DNA of 64,000 nucleotides, from contig OV277872.1 of assembly GCA_922989275.2 (NCBI GenBank), forward strand, positions 26,180,119 to 26,244,118. The letters are read 5' to 3'. Position 1 is the first letter of the stretch. Each line of letters begins with the position of its first letter. This document shows positions 48,401-63,400 of the stretch, one piece after another. The position numbers and the translations under genes were made by a program. Under the pieces are notes generated by a model, which was given only the letters and a program-made list of their open reading frames with translations, had not been told where the DNA came from and searched no databases. This stretch comes from Gari tellinella. Lineage: Eukaryota > Mollusca > Bivalvia > Cardiida > Psammobiidae.

Positions 48401-51400
48401 ACAGTAGTTCGGTTATATCGCAACGTTTAACCAATTGCAGGTGAGGAAGGCTCCAAATGCTCTTCATACACTGTTTCAGGAACAAATCGGTAACTGCGTA
48501 GAACCATCGACCTTCCGCAAGCCAACGTAAATGTCGTGACAAGGTTTCGAACCCGCAACCGTGAAGAGCTAAGTGTTTGTAAGTCACAGTGACTATAACC
48601 AATGAGCCTAGAGGCACATAGTTGTCATGTGTGAAGAAACGTTATCATTCTTTATTGTTTGTCCGTGATTTATTATTTAATGTTGGGAAAAAGAGAGGTT
48701 AGTCAACAGTGTTGAGTCAATACCGAATTCTATTGGACTAGTGCACAGCAGTAATAATCCGTTTTTGGACTCGGAGTTTCCTCGTCTAAATATGTATTAT
48801 TACTGTCGTGTACTCATCCAATAGAACTCAGTACTGTACTCAACATTGTTAAATAACCTAATAGCAATTAGATTCATTTTCATCTTTATTTCTCTTTTTT
48901 CAAAGGACCTTTCCATGTTCCCAAACATTTTAATCAGATAATTTACACCACACCCCTACATCATAAACAAGTAGAAATACAAGTAGAAATACAATTTTAT
49001 GTTATATACAAAAAAATTGCATTGAAATCAATGAAATATACCTCAGCAAAATAAATAACATATATTTGAAAAATGCAATTTGTTTCTTGAATTAAAACAT
49101 GAAAACATACTTTGTAAGGACAAAACTGGAAGACATAACTTATTTCTAAAACTAAAATATCCAGTTTAAAGTCAGTTTGACCAAACAGTAAATATAAACT
49201 TTTTATCTAGAGTTGTGGGTACTATTCTACCGATTTACCTGAAATGTATGTTATTATTGGTTTGACTTAACAACATGCCCCCAAAAGATAAACAATAGTT
49301 TCTTCATGATTCTGACAGAATATAGTTGATTTTTATTTTAGTTATTTATGTTTTTGTCGGAAATAGTTTATGCATAATTCTAATTTGCAACCATTATAAA
49401 TATTATCATTAGTAAATTTGAACAGATCTGATACATGTAGTTTTAAATATTCTTCCAATTTCTGTTACTATTTTTGTATACTGACACCCAATTTGATTGA
49501 CCATCGTTCCTAGCAAGTACGTTATACACAAACTTTTTATCAATATTTCTGGTTAAAATGGGGTACAGATAACAGAGAATTGTAGGGTACTGAATTTTTT
49601 TTAAGTGAATCATTTTTCGAAGTAAAACCTCTTCAGTTTATAAAAGACTTAACTTCATTTATTAAACCATAATAATGAGGAAAAAAATCGAAATTTTTCC
49701 CCTCATTTTTTCTAAATATTTCAAATCTACGAAACTCCCGTCTTTATCTAGACTGTCTTTATAATATCAAATTCCTCTAGCGTGAAGGGTTGGCATATAT
49801 ACACCTTTTTATTTACGAGAAAATTATCATTATAGAATAATGGCATATTGTATATATCATTTTCATCACAGTAGGTGTTAAGAGCAATTCTCTGTAACCA
49901 TTGCGGCACACATGATCACTGATTTACATGTTACTTACACCATTTGTACCTCTGTACAAGAAATAGAAAAAATACCTCAAAAATGTGTTTCTGATATCCG
50001 GTTACCATGGCAACGCAAAAACAAGGTTTTCCCCAAAAACCAGTGAGTTTTGTGAGTAAAAAAGACAAGTTCATAGCCTTTTCAGCAAAAATCTGCATAC
50101 ATTTCAGGTAAAATGACATTTGTATTTTAAAATATGACACATTAACAATTAAATTACATTGTATGATTCAACTCAAAATTTCACCTGATTGATACGCACG
50201 TACAAGGTTAAGGGGTCAAGATACTTAAAGCAATAAATCAGATCACATACACTGAAAATCATGTTTTCGCGTTACCAGGGCAACCGGATGCCGGAAACAA
50301 ATTTCCGAGGTACCTTTTGCGTTTCATGTTTAGAGGAACAAATGGTGTAAGTTTGATGTAAATCGATGAATATGCAAATAAATACGAAAGAAGACTCAAG
50401 CAGGAAACGCAACACAAACAATACAAGTCTACCCCTATATAATCTGGTTAATGGTTACAGAGAATTATTATCAATTATATAATAAACATCATTGGATTAC
50501 CATCACGTTATCTTTGACACATTCTTCGGAATCTCCACATGACTCTTGTCGTATCAAACTTGAGTTTAATGCCGCTATGAAATTGGCTGCAATATTTTCT
50601 TTGGTTTCTTCATCAGTACAGTCTCCATAGAAATAGAAGTTAACATTAATCCCTACTGCGGGCTGTGGGTGCCGTGTTTCTGTGATAAAAAATCAACTTT
50701 TGTAACATTGGCATACCTCATTTAAAATTGAAATATTTCAAAGTTAAGATGGTAGTTATGTCCTAGCAACACGGTATGTGCACCCTCTATGATAAAGTTT
50801 AATCAAAACACACTTGTGGGGTAGTTCCGTCTTTATAGTACATGTTTCTCACATTAACAAAAATATAGAATAATTGTACCCAATTGTTATGTTCATCGCA
50901 AGAAAATCGAATGTGCAGATTAAAGATCTATCCATGTTTGTACTTTACCAGTGCAAGGGCGAATGATAGGAGTTGGAAACCAGTCGCCATTATTATTGCA
51001 AACAAACAGCGTTCGCCAGGTGACACCGCTCATCTGTGTCCCGGCTCTGCATTGTAGTTGACAGAATTGTCCTCCACTCCAATTGTCGCAGGCTACTGCC
51101 CCGTTGGTAGGCGCCGCAAGCGATGAACAGTGATGGGTACCTAGGAAAGCATACCAAAAAGTATCTTTATTGACGAATAAACTATTTTATACAAGAAAAA
51201 AAAATCTCAGTAGATCTATACCGAGAACTGTGTTATATTAAGTGACAGATCCCCCTACTTCCGCAAACGTTTATTGACACTGAAATATATGTAGCCAGGG
51301 GGCCGTTTAATAGAGGTAAATCCAACCCTGGTCGAGTTCGGTATCTTTATTAGATATATAGATGAAAGGTCTGTAACAAAATATATACAGATTCTATAAA

Positions 51401-54400
51401 ACAATGGTAAAACATTCTAAACAATACAAATCTCAATTCGCGCTAAATACTAAAGCCGTAATATTCCAGAAATACATGTATATAAACTAAATGACATTTC
51501 AATTAGGTAACTTACCAGCTGGTCGGATATAATAGCTATAAATGTAAGTCTCAAGTATAGAGCACTTAAATGATAAGCGAGTAATTTAACTTCCTTTCGC
51601 ATGGAGAGATAGAGCCAGAATGATAGAGTAGGGTGCAGAGGGTCTTGCAGGTTATGTCACCAAGAAGTAATCATACAAATAATTTGGTAAACCTAGCTGA
51701 TGTGTTCTATAGTTTAGATCAAAGGTAAAGAGGAAATGGCGTGAATGAAGTATTAAATACTCCACAATCAAACTATGTACGCATACATTAACATTTGGTA
51801 CTGTTTAGCTGATATGGTAGAGGAAATGTGCTCTAAACAATTTAGGTAAAACAAAAAATCTAATTCTATGCCATAATGGCCTTTAAAGGGTATGCCACTC
51901 TACTCTATTCAAAAAGGTAATTAACCACCAAATTTGGCACAACTAGATGTTGTGGTGTAGAAAATATATCGCGAAAAGCCTTTTCTCTAAATCAATTCAA
52001 AGGTCAAGGCAAAAGTTATCAATAGCCGGTTTTGTGTAGGAAATATCCTCCGGACAAGCTTTTGTTAGTTTACAGTGTTACCGTGACATGGATGGACATA
52101 TTATGGGACAATTTATCTTCCACTGATGTATATATATACTCAGCAAAAAAGTTTGTACGTGCATGCGATGCTCCTGATTGGACATTCTCATCTTCAATAC
52201 ATGACATTTGAAGTTATCGTGAGAATTACGTTGAATTCATGTCACATTGAAAGGAACTGAATTTCAAGTTAAGTAAACTAGCAGTTTAAGCATGTGTTTT
52301 GCATAAAACAAGGGACTACTCTGTAGAAACCAATTTTATGAAAACTGACCTTGACTCCTAGGTTACTTGAAACTGAGCTACAGCAAGGATTTAAGTAATA
52401 CCAAACTAAAGGAAACATTTTTAAGCCATGAAAAGTATCATATCATTAGGTAAAATTGGATGGATGCTGGTTTGTTTTGGCGTATTTTTGTTCCATGGTA
52501 TTCTGATTTTTGTTGTTGAGTAAATCCTTAACAGTTTTTGTTGAGTTTATCAAAGTTAGTGTCCCTAGCTAATGTGGTATAGGAAATGTACAGCGGACGT
52601 ACCGACACGTGCACAGTTCTATTACTATATGTGTCCAAAGCTAAGTTTTAAGAGCATAAAAATGGAATATATTCAAATACCACTCAAAAATAAAAATAAA
52701 ATAAAAAAATACATGTATGCAAAGATAATGTATGTTTGACACTTTTTTCTAATACTTTCTGACATTGTGTTCATGCCTTGCCCAGCTGGCAGGTACTGAG
52801 ACAATGGTCAGTGTAACGAGACTGGTCCGTTTGTTTATGTTGAAGTTTGAAGTTTCTTTCACGCCAAGGTCATGCCGAGACATCCAATCGAGAAAAATGA
52901 AGGTCAATACAACGAACCTTTCATGGAACCTCCGCCGTGTTTATAGTACAAGTGAAAAGCTGACACAACTTGAGATCTAACTCCACACATAACCTCTCTT
53001 TCATGACTCATGTCGAACGAATGATATCGCTACTCTAAACATACCCAATTTTGTATATCTAATCGACATAACCTCATCGTTATTTCCTAGATAATGTTTC
53101 ACGTCAACGAGAAGTAGCAACCGTTTACATTCAAAACATCGGTTTGATATTGGTTTTAAACGATAAAGGCTACGGGTTCGATGAGACAAAACGATTGATT
53201 TGATTTTAACTAGAAGCATCAATAAAAGTGATTAATATTCACACAAACGTGCCTGTCAGAGGAAAAAAGCTATATTTATACAAACTTAATTGAGGCAAAT
53301 AAAATAACACATTCAATTCATTATAAGTTCTGATAAAGGAACATAACAAATTCTACTGAGACATTCAATTCAACCAACTGGAAACGCTTTATTAGATGAG
53401 CAACTCCCCTTTATGACAGAGCGTCGTGTGAAGACTTTTCGATTTCTAGTAAGCAGTTGCTGAGAAATTCAACAGAGAGGCCAGGCCAAATAATTGGAAT
53501 AAAGGTGCACATCTCTGTAAGAAAAGTAGCCAACAGTTGATATTTTTTTCATTTAATGCATATTTCTCCTTTATGATGAAACATCATATAAATTTTTATC
53601 CAGTCAACAGACGCTGAGAAATAGCACAGAAACAAAGTTACAAGTGGTACTAGAACAAAAAACAATTCAGAGAAAGGGGCACAAGAAAATCACCAAAGAG
53701 GCAAACATGGCAGGCATCCTGGTGCGCATCTACCATTTATGATAAATTTTCCTTTGAAGTTTCATCGTTTTGTTGTCAGCAGTTGCTACAAAGCCGTCCG
53801 GAAACAAAGTCAAGAGAGACAAGATAAACATTCAACAAAGGAGCATTACTCTGTAATAAAGTCAACCAACGGAAAAATTATGATTGGTAGCTCAATTCCA
53901 GTTTATGATAAAGCATCACATCAAGTTTATCGCATTCCATTCAGCTGTTGCTGAGAAACTACCAGGAAACCAAATCAACAGACCAAATGATACCTGAATA
54001 TTGCCGGACATTTTAGTTATTTTGATACCCTGTGAGACTGATATTTCATATAAAGAAATATGAATAAACAACATGCGTACCAAATGAGATTTATAAATTG
54101 CATACGGTCATAATGCATATCACGTTAAACTAATACGGTGTGATGCGAAGTACATAATGTTGCAGGGTTTATTTTGTACATATCCGTGATTTAGCATGCT
54201 TTGCCTGGGCATTTTATCATTTTACTTTTGCAATTTTCAGTAAATATTAAGGGGATAAATCAATAACTGAAAGTGCAAATATTATACACTTACTTATGCA
54301 TGTTGTCTGTTGGCCTGATTTCCAGTTCCATTTCCCGTACAATCTATTCATACTTTCTTCACAAGTGACAAAGTCTGAACCTTTCCTGATCTTTCCAGGG

Positions 54401-57400
54401 TCACATGAAATATTACAACCGGCACCGGTCCTATATCCATCAGGACACTGCATTCGTACATATGGAGTCGGATAAAGCTTATGGCAACGTATATCTGAAA
54501 TTAAAGAGATCTTCTGAAATACTATCGGGTTTTCGTTAACTTGTTTACATGAGTCAGCTTTTACGACACTGCCACACAAAATAGGCCAATGAATGATAAG
54601 GGATGCTGAGATGTGATGGTGATGATGATTTCAGGTAGATTGTTTTGGCTAATCTCATTCGTTGCTATGCAGCGAATGGGATCAAAACCACCGACCTGCC
54701 TTCCTTTTAGGTCTCGGCAGAGGGGATAATCTCGGTTAAATAAACAGAAATATTATATGTTAAAATTAAACCTCAGGACCACATAACGATAGGAATGTCG
54801 CTGTGGTTAGGACCGATAAATAATCTACATAATTGAAATATAACAAAAGTAAACGCAATGGCGATGGCCAATGAAATACTAACGCGGAAACGATATTTAA
54901 TAGTGTTTGGAGGCTGATGGGTTATACAGAGGGGGTGGAACATTATTACTTCAAACCAAACGAACCCGATGTTCATTTAAAACAGTTCAAACCTTGTCAG
55001 AGTAACTCGTTGTTTGATTTAGGTATAAACTGAATGAACCTCAATCACCATAAACCGGCAAAATTAACTATTAAACCTTAAATGTCATTGCCTGCCTTGA
55101 AATTTATTTAAATGGGGTAGGTGTTCCGTTTTATCCATCGTACATATATTCAAAACGATCAGAACGTACAACACAGGGCTAAATACAAAAATTAAATAAT
55201 TGCTTCAGAGTATTATTCCGAACTTACTTTTTTTTTTAAGAATATGATTCAAGTTGCAAGATGCGTAAATTGTGATATTTTAATTCTTCGACATGAAAGA
55301 AATAACACCCTACCTCTAACAACCACTTTAAAACTGCACGGTTTTGCATAATTCCCGGCTTCATCTGATGCTGCGTATACGATTCTATATGTGCCTGCTG
55401 GTAGCTTGCTGTTGGAAGGAAAACCGCTTGTCAACTCGGGTGTAATTTGTAATCCACTGTTGTCTCTCACCACGGGCACTTTCCAGTTTACCTGTGATGT
55501 ATTGACGCCCCTATCCGTGCCAAAGACTTTCGTATTCGGACAATGTTCAAACTTCGGTGATTCCACATCTTTCAGCAATAAAATATAGGGAGCATACACG
55601 TTCCATCGATAGTTTCTAGCAATCCAGTTTGATATGGAGACTTACACACATTAAATAACACCTGATACTTTTGTAAAATTCATTTCATTACTTTTAAATA
55701 TCTGATAACTGTTAGATACTTTATTACAGCTGTAATAATTTGTATAATACTAAAAAAACAATTTATCAAATGAAAATAACTGATAAGCTTTTAAATCTGA
55801 ATAAGGGGAGATCCTTTGAAAGCACAGAAAACAAAACAAATACTGAAAATTGCAGACTCGGTTTAATTGAGCAATACTGAAATATGTAACAGTGCTCACG
55901 CCCCTAGCACCAGCTTAAGCGGAATTCAACTTTCAACTGTAAATGCGCTGAAATCAATGATTCCAAAGGACCAGAAAGTATAACAACACTGAGAATGAAG
56001 TACGGGGTGACTTTTTACAGCCGCCACACAAGCACTTAACATCTGCTGTTGTGAATTATAAATCTGAATAAGGGGAGATCCTTTGAAAGCACAGAAAACA
56101 AAGCAAATACTGAAAATTGCAGACACAGTTGGCACCATAACAAACATGATTACTTCCCAAAATATTATGCAGTTTTTCATTACCTATGCATTTAGGTGTT
56201 CCAAACTGTCGCCACCTTTTACTGATGGAGCACACAATGGTCTTTGAAACATTGGCTGGCATGTCATAACCTGTCTTGCAGTCATACGTACATATGCTTC
56301 TATATCTCACGTTGTCTGTGCACGTTGGAATGTCAGCACCATTAATAATTGTTGGGATTGGACAAGTCCATGCTATCAAAATTATAAACAAGACACCGTA
56401 TATAATTACTACCGGATTTCAACCGATGTCAATTTGCACCTATACAAAAATCATCGCTCTACTGTTATTTCTATCAGTCCGCATAAAGAAGCCATTTGCT
56501 TCGTTGCTCTTGATTGATGGAGTAACGTGATCGCCATTTTGGGGGCTGTCTTTTGTACGTTTATTATGTTTATTTTATATCTAATTGTAGTTATTTGTCT
56601 TTTCCTGGCGGCCTGCATTTGGGCGCTCTACTATTGTTTCTATCGGTCGACAATCAGAAGCCGGTTGCTTCATTGCTGATTGATGGGAGTAATGTGAACG
56701 CCTTTTTGGGGGCTGTCTTTTATATGTTTATTCATGTTTATTTTAGATCATATTGTAGTTATTTTGTCTTTTCTTGTTTGTAGGTACATTTGTGTAACTT
56801 CATGTGAAGCGCTTTTGAACGCACAACCCCTGTGTGAAAAGAGCGCTATATAAATCTGGTATAATAATAATAATAATAATCGATGCCTTGCTATTGAAAT
56901 AAACCAACTATATTTCTGTTAGCATCGATTGTACTACATTTGGTTAAGGGGGTAGGTACACATTTGGAAAGTTATTACCAAATTCTTCAAACTTTGCATA
57001 AAGACAGTAAAATTAGTTTCTATGACAACATTGGTTTAAAAAGTGGGGGTACCGGACCTTTCTTTTTCACAATTTGAGATTTTTCAGAGCTACTCCCCTA
57101 AAATTGAAGCTTCATAAAAACTCCTACTTTTTTGTACTACGGTTTTTCAATCTTTATTTAAACAATCTATTTGTACAAAAAGTATCCTAATTTATATTAC
57201 CATAGTAAGAATAAACATTGAAAATAATGTTTTATCAAGATCCAAAATAAAAATGTTTGATTTCACCGGAAAGGAGTAAAATTTACCCCACCCACTTTTT
57301 TATAATGGGAGAATAAGGCACAGTGAAAATTGCCCTACAAATTGTAGCAAACTAATTACCAAATTTTTTGTTTGTTGTTTTTAGCCTTGCAAATAAAAAG

Positions 57401-60400
57401 TTTTAGTGAAATAGCAAATAAAATCACAGGGTCCCGGATCTTTTAAAAAAGATATAGATCATTTTATCTAAAAAATCCATTTTTTCTCATTTTTTAAATT
57501 TTTCGTGTATTTTTACCAAAAAAATTTCATTTTATCTATCGAGTTATCTATAATTCATACTAAAACTGTACTACCATGAAAGTTTCATGCTTATATTCTG
57601 AGAAATTGAAATGAAATCGGATGTAACAAAAAACAACCTACGTATGAAAACAGTGTATGCTGTAAACTACGAATAGGACATAAAACCTAAAAAGTCCCTT
57701 CCGGAACGAAAATCCAATTTTTTCCCGGGAAAATAGTATTTTATTACTGTATGCATTCACTAAAAATGAGTTCTTGACATTTTTTTGAAAATGAGTTCGT
57801 AAAAATTTTCGGAAATTTCATAATGCTCAAAAAGACAGGCCGACATCCTTAATTAAATTATTTTGGTTTAAACTTCTGCATCATGTTTTATTCTCTGCAT
57901 TCTGATTCCATTATTAAAGAACTGATTTGTCTTATAATGCAAGCTATTCCTATTCCACAAATCGTACATGTGTTGAAGGTAATGTAATGTATGCAGCTTA
58001 AATGCATGGGCTATCACAATCAACTACAAAACACCAACATTTAAGGAATAATTCGAATATTTATTTTATTCATGGAGGTATGAAAAAAACATACAGTGGA
58101 CCAGGTTTATTTTTTTCATACCTCCATGAATACAATAAATATTCAGAATTATTCCTTATAATTTAATATCACTACTGAATTTAAGAAAAAAATAAAATAG
58201 AGAATCTAACACGAATGTTCATTTTTAACGCTTTTAAAACGCAGGTCCCTCCGCCATATACATTTTCCGCCAAAACGCGACGTTGTTTTGTAGTAACGCC
58301 GACGTCAATGAAGTCATTTGGCGTCCTACTTCATGCAGCGCTTGTGGAGAGCAGTTGGACTAAGAGAAAGTAGTCATGACAAGGCGTGGCCTGAATTATA
58401 TTTTTTATGGAGTTATGAAACAAAAATTACAGCCAATCACAGCTTACCAAATGTAATGAAAACAAACAATATTAAATTATACGAGTATAAACCAGATAAT
58501 GATTAAACGTCATTGACCATAAACTTGGTCATAGTGACATTAACCCTTACCATATAATTCTGACCTCATCACAACTCCGCAGACTAACTTTGGATTCAAT
58601 TGATCGTCTATCTTTACAATAAGAAAAAAATGAAGACAAACCAAGAATAAAGCATGAAAACTAGGTCATCGTGACCTTGAAAACCATTGAAATGTAAAGT
58701 TCATTTGAGTATGACACCACATGCCAAGTGCGGTTAATTAACGTCTTCTCACTTTGACTATAACAAACATAAACGTAAAGAAAAACCAACAATTTCTCAA
58801 AGTAATCGAACAATTGAAAAAAGGAGGCCAAGGTTCCATGTTTGGTTTATGTAGGCCCTCTTCTTTGGCCATAACTGTCATAAGCATAATGAAAACCAAG
58901 ATTTAACAAAATTATTCAACCATTGGAACAAGGCCATAGTGACATATTGACACATGACATGTAATGTTGACCTCATTACAACTTAGTTTGCCAAGTTTGG
59001 TTACTTTCAGTCTTCTGTTTTTCCTTAAGTAATATAAATAAATTAGTTAACCAGAATGTTGACGTTCGACAGATTGAATGACCTTTAGCCTTTTCCAATC
59101 TAAAAGCTTTGCCTTGAATTCTGGTCAATTAAATATTGTCCATTGTCTTAAACTCACCCTTTTGTAGTAGTTTAATCGGGTGCCAAGATGTGTAGAGAAA
59201 ATGCAATAACAATGTGGGAATATTGACTCTTTTAAAATTAATCATTTTCTTTAAATTCTAAACTTTAACATGAAAAGGGCAAAAACTCATCTAAATCAAA
59301 AGTGCTTGTCACTTAATATTATTCTAAACCTTGAAAGCTTAATGCCACATAAAAACCACATGACTGTTTGAAGACATTACTTAACCTAGCTTGGGTGGTG
59401 CCACAACGTCTCGTAGAGAGTTTGAGTTAACCATTGAGTGTGAGTATGTCAGGGCCTCTCTAGACAACTGGAGATTGCTGACATTGTCTGGGCACACTTT
59501 TCGATTGTTTAACAGTTACTTTCACGCCTAGTGGGAACAATAGGGGTCATTGCATGGACGTTAGTACTGCCGTTAATGCAAGGCAAGCAGAAACATTTAA
59601 AAGCCCGTAAGTACGTCAATACTGTCATTAAACTTATATAAGCTGCCATCCTCTCATGTCTGTCAAATCAAAATTATTGTTCTCTGCGTTGATAGATACA
59701 ATTGATAGTACATTGTACACTGGTATGTTCTATTTGTTTTTCAAGGTCTTCAACACTGACTTTTAAAATTAATATATTGCTATATCATATTTATTATAGT
59801 AACGGTATACACATTAAAAGTACATATTGTGCGACTAAATTACCTTTACAGGTCGGCTGAGCAGCTGTCCATTTCCCATTATCCATACATATTATTGTTG
59901 ACTCGCCCTGTAGATCGAATCCATCGTAGCAGCCAAATCTGCACCATCCACCTCGAACAAAATCCGTGCTGGGATGGCATATGAAATAACCATTGTTGAC
60001 AGGGGATGGTTGGGAGCATCTTGTAACTAAATTACAATGTTTGAACTATTGAAATGAATTACTCACAGTTTCTGAAATAATATTCATCAATAATGTTTAA
60101 TACTTTCATGCAAACTATGACATAATCATAAAACATATAGTACTGTGTTAATCTTTAATCTGGCAGAACGTTGTGTCTGTACCATATGGCTATTTGTTCT
60201 TGATTTTAAAAAGTTTTATATAAGTAACATTGCTACAAAACAATTATAACATAAATTTAAGACACTACTTTAGTCCATTCAATAATCTCACTAGACGTGA
60301 ACGTAATTGTAAAAGCCTAAAACCTGTGCAATAGCAATCTCATTGCTGTCTGGAGAGTCCCCGACTTACACAGATTCAATAAGTTCTTCAAACCAAACCA

Positions 60401-63400
60401 TAAAACATAAGGAATGGGCCTCACATGAAACGCTTCAATGATTCTTTGCCTAGACATTTATACAGTTAAAAGCATGCTGCATGCTTTATGTCCTTATTTT
60501 AACTGGATAAGTTGTAACCACCCAAGCTAGTCAAGTAATGTCTATAAACGATCAAAAATAAAACTGTTCCAACAAAGTACGAACGACACAAGCCAAATGT
60601 ATATTGTAGTGGTCTGAATAGCAAAGTTTTACTGTGAAACTCAAAATTTGAAAATATTTTGGGGCTACAAGCGTCTAAAAACTAGGAAAAAGATACAAAA
60701 CGTCTAAATAAATAAGAAAATGACTTACAGTTAGGCTTCAGTATGCACTCTGATGATCCGATTAGACGAAACATGTAAGTGATAAATAAGGATTAAAGAT
60801 TTTTTAAGGCATGTAAGGTCATTTAATTTTTATTACTTTTACATATATATCCGTTAGAACGCTTTAGTAAACATGTAATAGGTTTAGGACCACATAATTT
60901 TCCGAATTAAGAAACATTCTGACTACTCTTACTTGGTTGGTTTTATGAAATATGATTAAATGCACCTGTTACTTGTATTGTTTTCCTGCATTGTGCTTTG
61001 TTGCCGCTCTTGTCTTTGGCGTAGAAGTTCACAGACGTGTTACCCTCTGGAAAATGCCTTCCCGAATCCCGTCCACTTGTCCGTATAACACTTAAAATTA
61101 AAAGCATCTTTTGTTACAAATAATGTCTGTTCAGATCAAATATTATTTATTAAATATGATATAGCACTAAATTCCTAACGTGAAACACTACATTCAACCA
61201 ATTAATGAGTTGAAGCATTAAATAAATACGAAAGACTCAAGTTTCAATGTCTGTGTAAAAAATGATCTCTAAGATGTATTCCAATATAAAACTTGTCTAA
61301 TTATATTTGTGTAACGTTTATTGAAATACCTTATGAAACGTTTAATATTCACACTTAATATGTAATTTGAAATTCTTTAAAATAATATTTGCATATCTAC
61401 CCAATATACTCGCCGAATGGTCAATTTTTCATTGCATTAACATTATAGCCAATAGTCATATCAAACTATCTATGAATCAATTGGTTTTGCATGATGGTTG
61501 ATATTTATATGCAAGAAACAAATCTTAATCGTTATGAATTGTATACTTGTTAAAAAATATGCATAATTCACAGTGATTAATAAAAGCTTTAAAATTGAGG
61601 TTATTTACCGAAGTGTTAATTATCTTTACACACTCTGATGCAATTATCTGGTTAATATGAATTTCTTTTTAATTCCAATTAAATAAGATCCAAAGCAAAC
61701 GAAGCTTCTTAATTATATGAATAACCTGTGTTACCAGTAAAAAATACGACTAGATGATATACTGGAACAAGTTACTATTCGAATATTATTAGAAATACCT
61801 CACACTACCGTCCTCTGCATCATATGCATTAGGATATTTCCAATTAACCTTTGAATAGGTCTGAAATGGTTCGGCAATCCCAGTTTCAATAAGTGGAAGG
61901 CAATTGAGGGTTGGTGGCGTTTTATCTGTTGTAAAAGTGTCAATATATATCTTTGTTGTTGTACCATTTTTTAACGTTGCGAAGTTTGATTGAGAAAGAC
62001 AATCATATATTTGTGCAAATGTGTGACAGGAAATGCTAGGAAAATACATGAATTGCGCTGGTAATCAATGGTTAAAATGCCGATCATAATCAATTGCTCA
62101 GTTCGTATTGAACGCCATAAAATAATTTCATTTCTTATATCAACATTATTTTTCCGTTCTATTTGGTCACACCAAGTCTTTCTTTACTATTTGTTAAAGG
62201 TGAAATAGTGTTTCAAGGGAGACAAATACGTCGAAAAATATCCATCGAAAGCTTGACGTTCATGTCGTATGTCATTTTCAGAGGAAGCATGGCGTACAGA
62301 TTTTGTCTGCCCGTACGCATCCCCTACTCTGAGAACGACTTGTATACGAAATGCATGTCTTTTGTTTGAAAGGAAAGGAACAAGGCGAGTACAATTATAC
62401 AATTATCAAACCTGACTGAATCAGAAGCAAGCGCTCGACCCTCATGCATCTAGTTTGTTATAGTCAAGATTCAGTTATGCTGCGTTTACACTCAGCCACG
62501 ATAGCTACGATGACCACGATTTAAAGCGCAGAGCTTCACGATTTATTATTTTTTTCTACGCTATACCACGCTTTCTTACGCTCTACGCACGTCTTGTTAC
62601 CTCCTGTTGCGTTTTGTTGCGAACCCAACAAGATTCTCACGTTCTCTCAAGCTCTCTTGCGCTAACCACGATACGCTATCACGTTTTATCACGTTCTGTT
62701 AAGATCTAACACGATATAACGTTCTGTTAAGCCCTCCTGCGCTTTATGGCAACGATTTCACAAAGAGTGTTGCGTTTTAAGCACGATTGGGGTATAAAAA
62801 GGAGGCATAGGCCACCTACTCATTCTCTGGATGCTGGTGCTAAACTCTGATTACATTGGGATGACGCATCTGAAAATATTTGGTGGGAAGCTTAACCTGC
62901 CACTCTTATTTATATTTATTCTATCAAAATGTCAACTTTTATGTAATTTTGAGGAAAAGAAGCAGACGACAATTTTTAACAGACAAAATTCCAGCAGTGA
63001 TAGCTCTTGAAATACGGTTATTGTCTTGTTTAAAAGAAACTTCGGTAAGTGCCGTTTTAAAGAGGGAGTCGCTGTTTAGAGGGCCGTTGTAGGGAGGGAG
63101 CACTATATTAACTTAATAAGACATGTACAAACTTAACGAATCTCCTTTCCAAGGTAACAAAGATCCCCTACGTTTGGGCTTCACGCTGTGATGCGTTTTG
63201 TTAAGTTCTGTTAAGCTGTATGACGCTCTACTAAGATTTCCAAGTTCTATTACACTCTCTCACGATATAAAACCAATCGGCATAATCGTGCCAAAATGTT
63301 TGACCGTCAAAAAATCTGCCACGATCCTTGCGGTTCTCCCGATTCCTCCACGCTCTCTCAAGATAACCACGATTCGTCCCACGATCCGCCACGCTCACCG

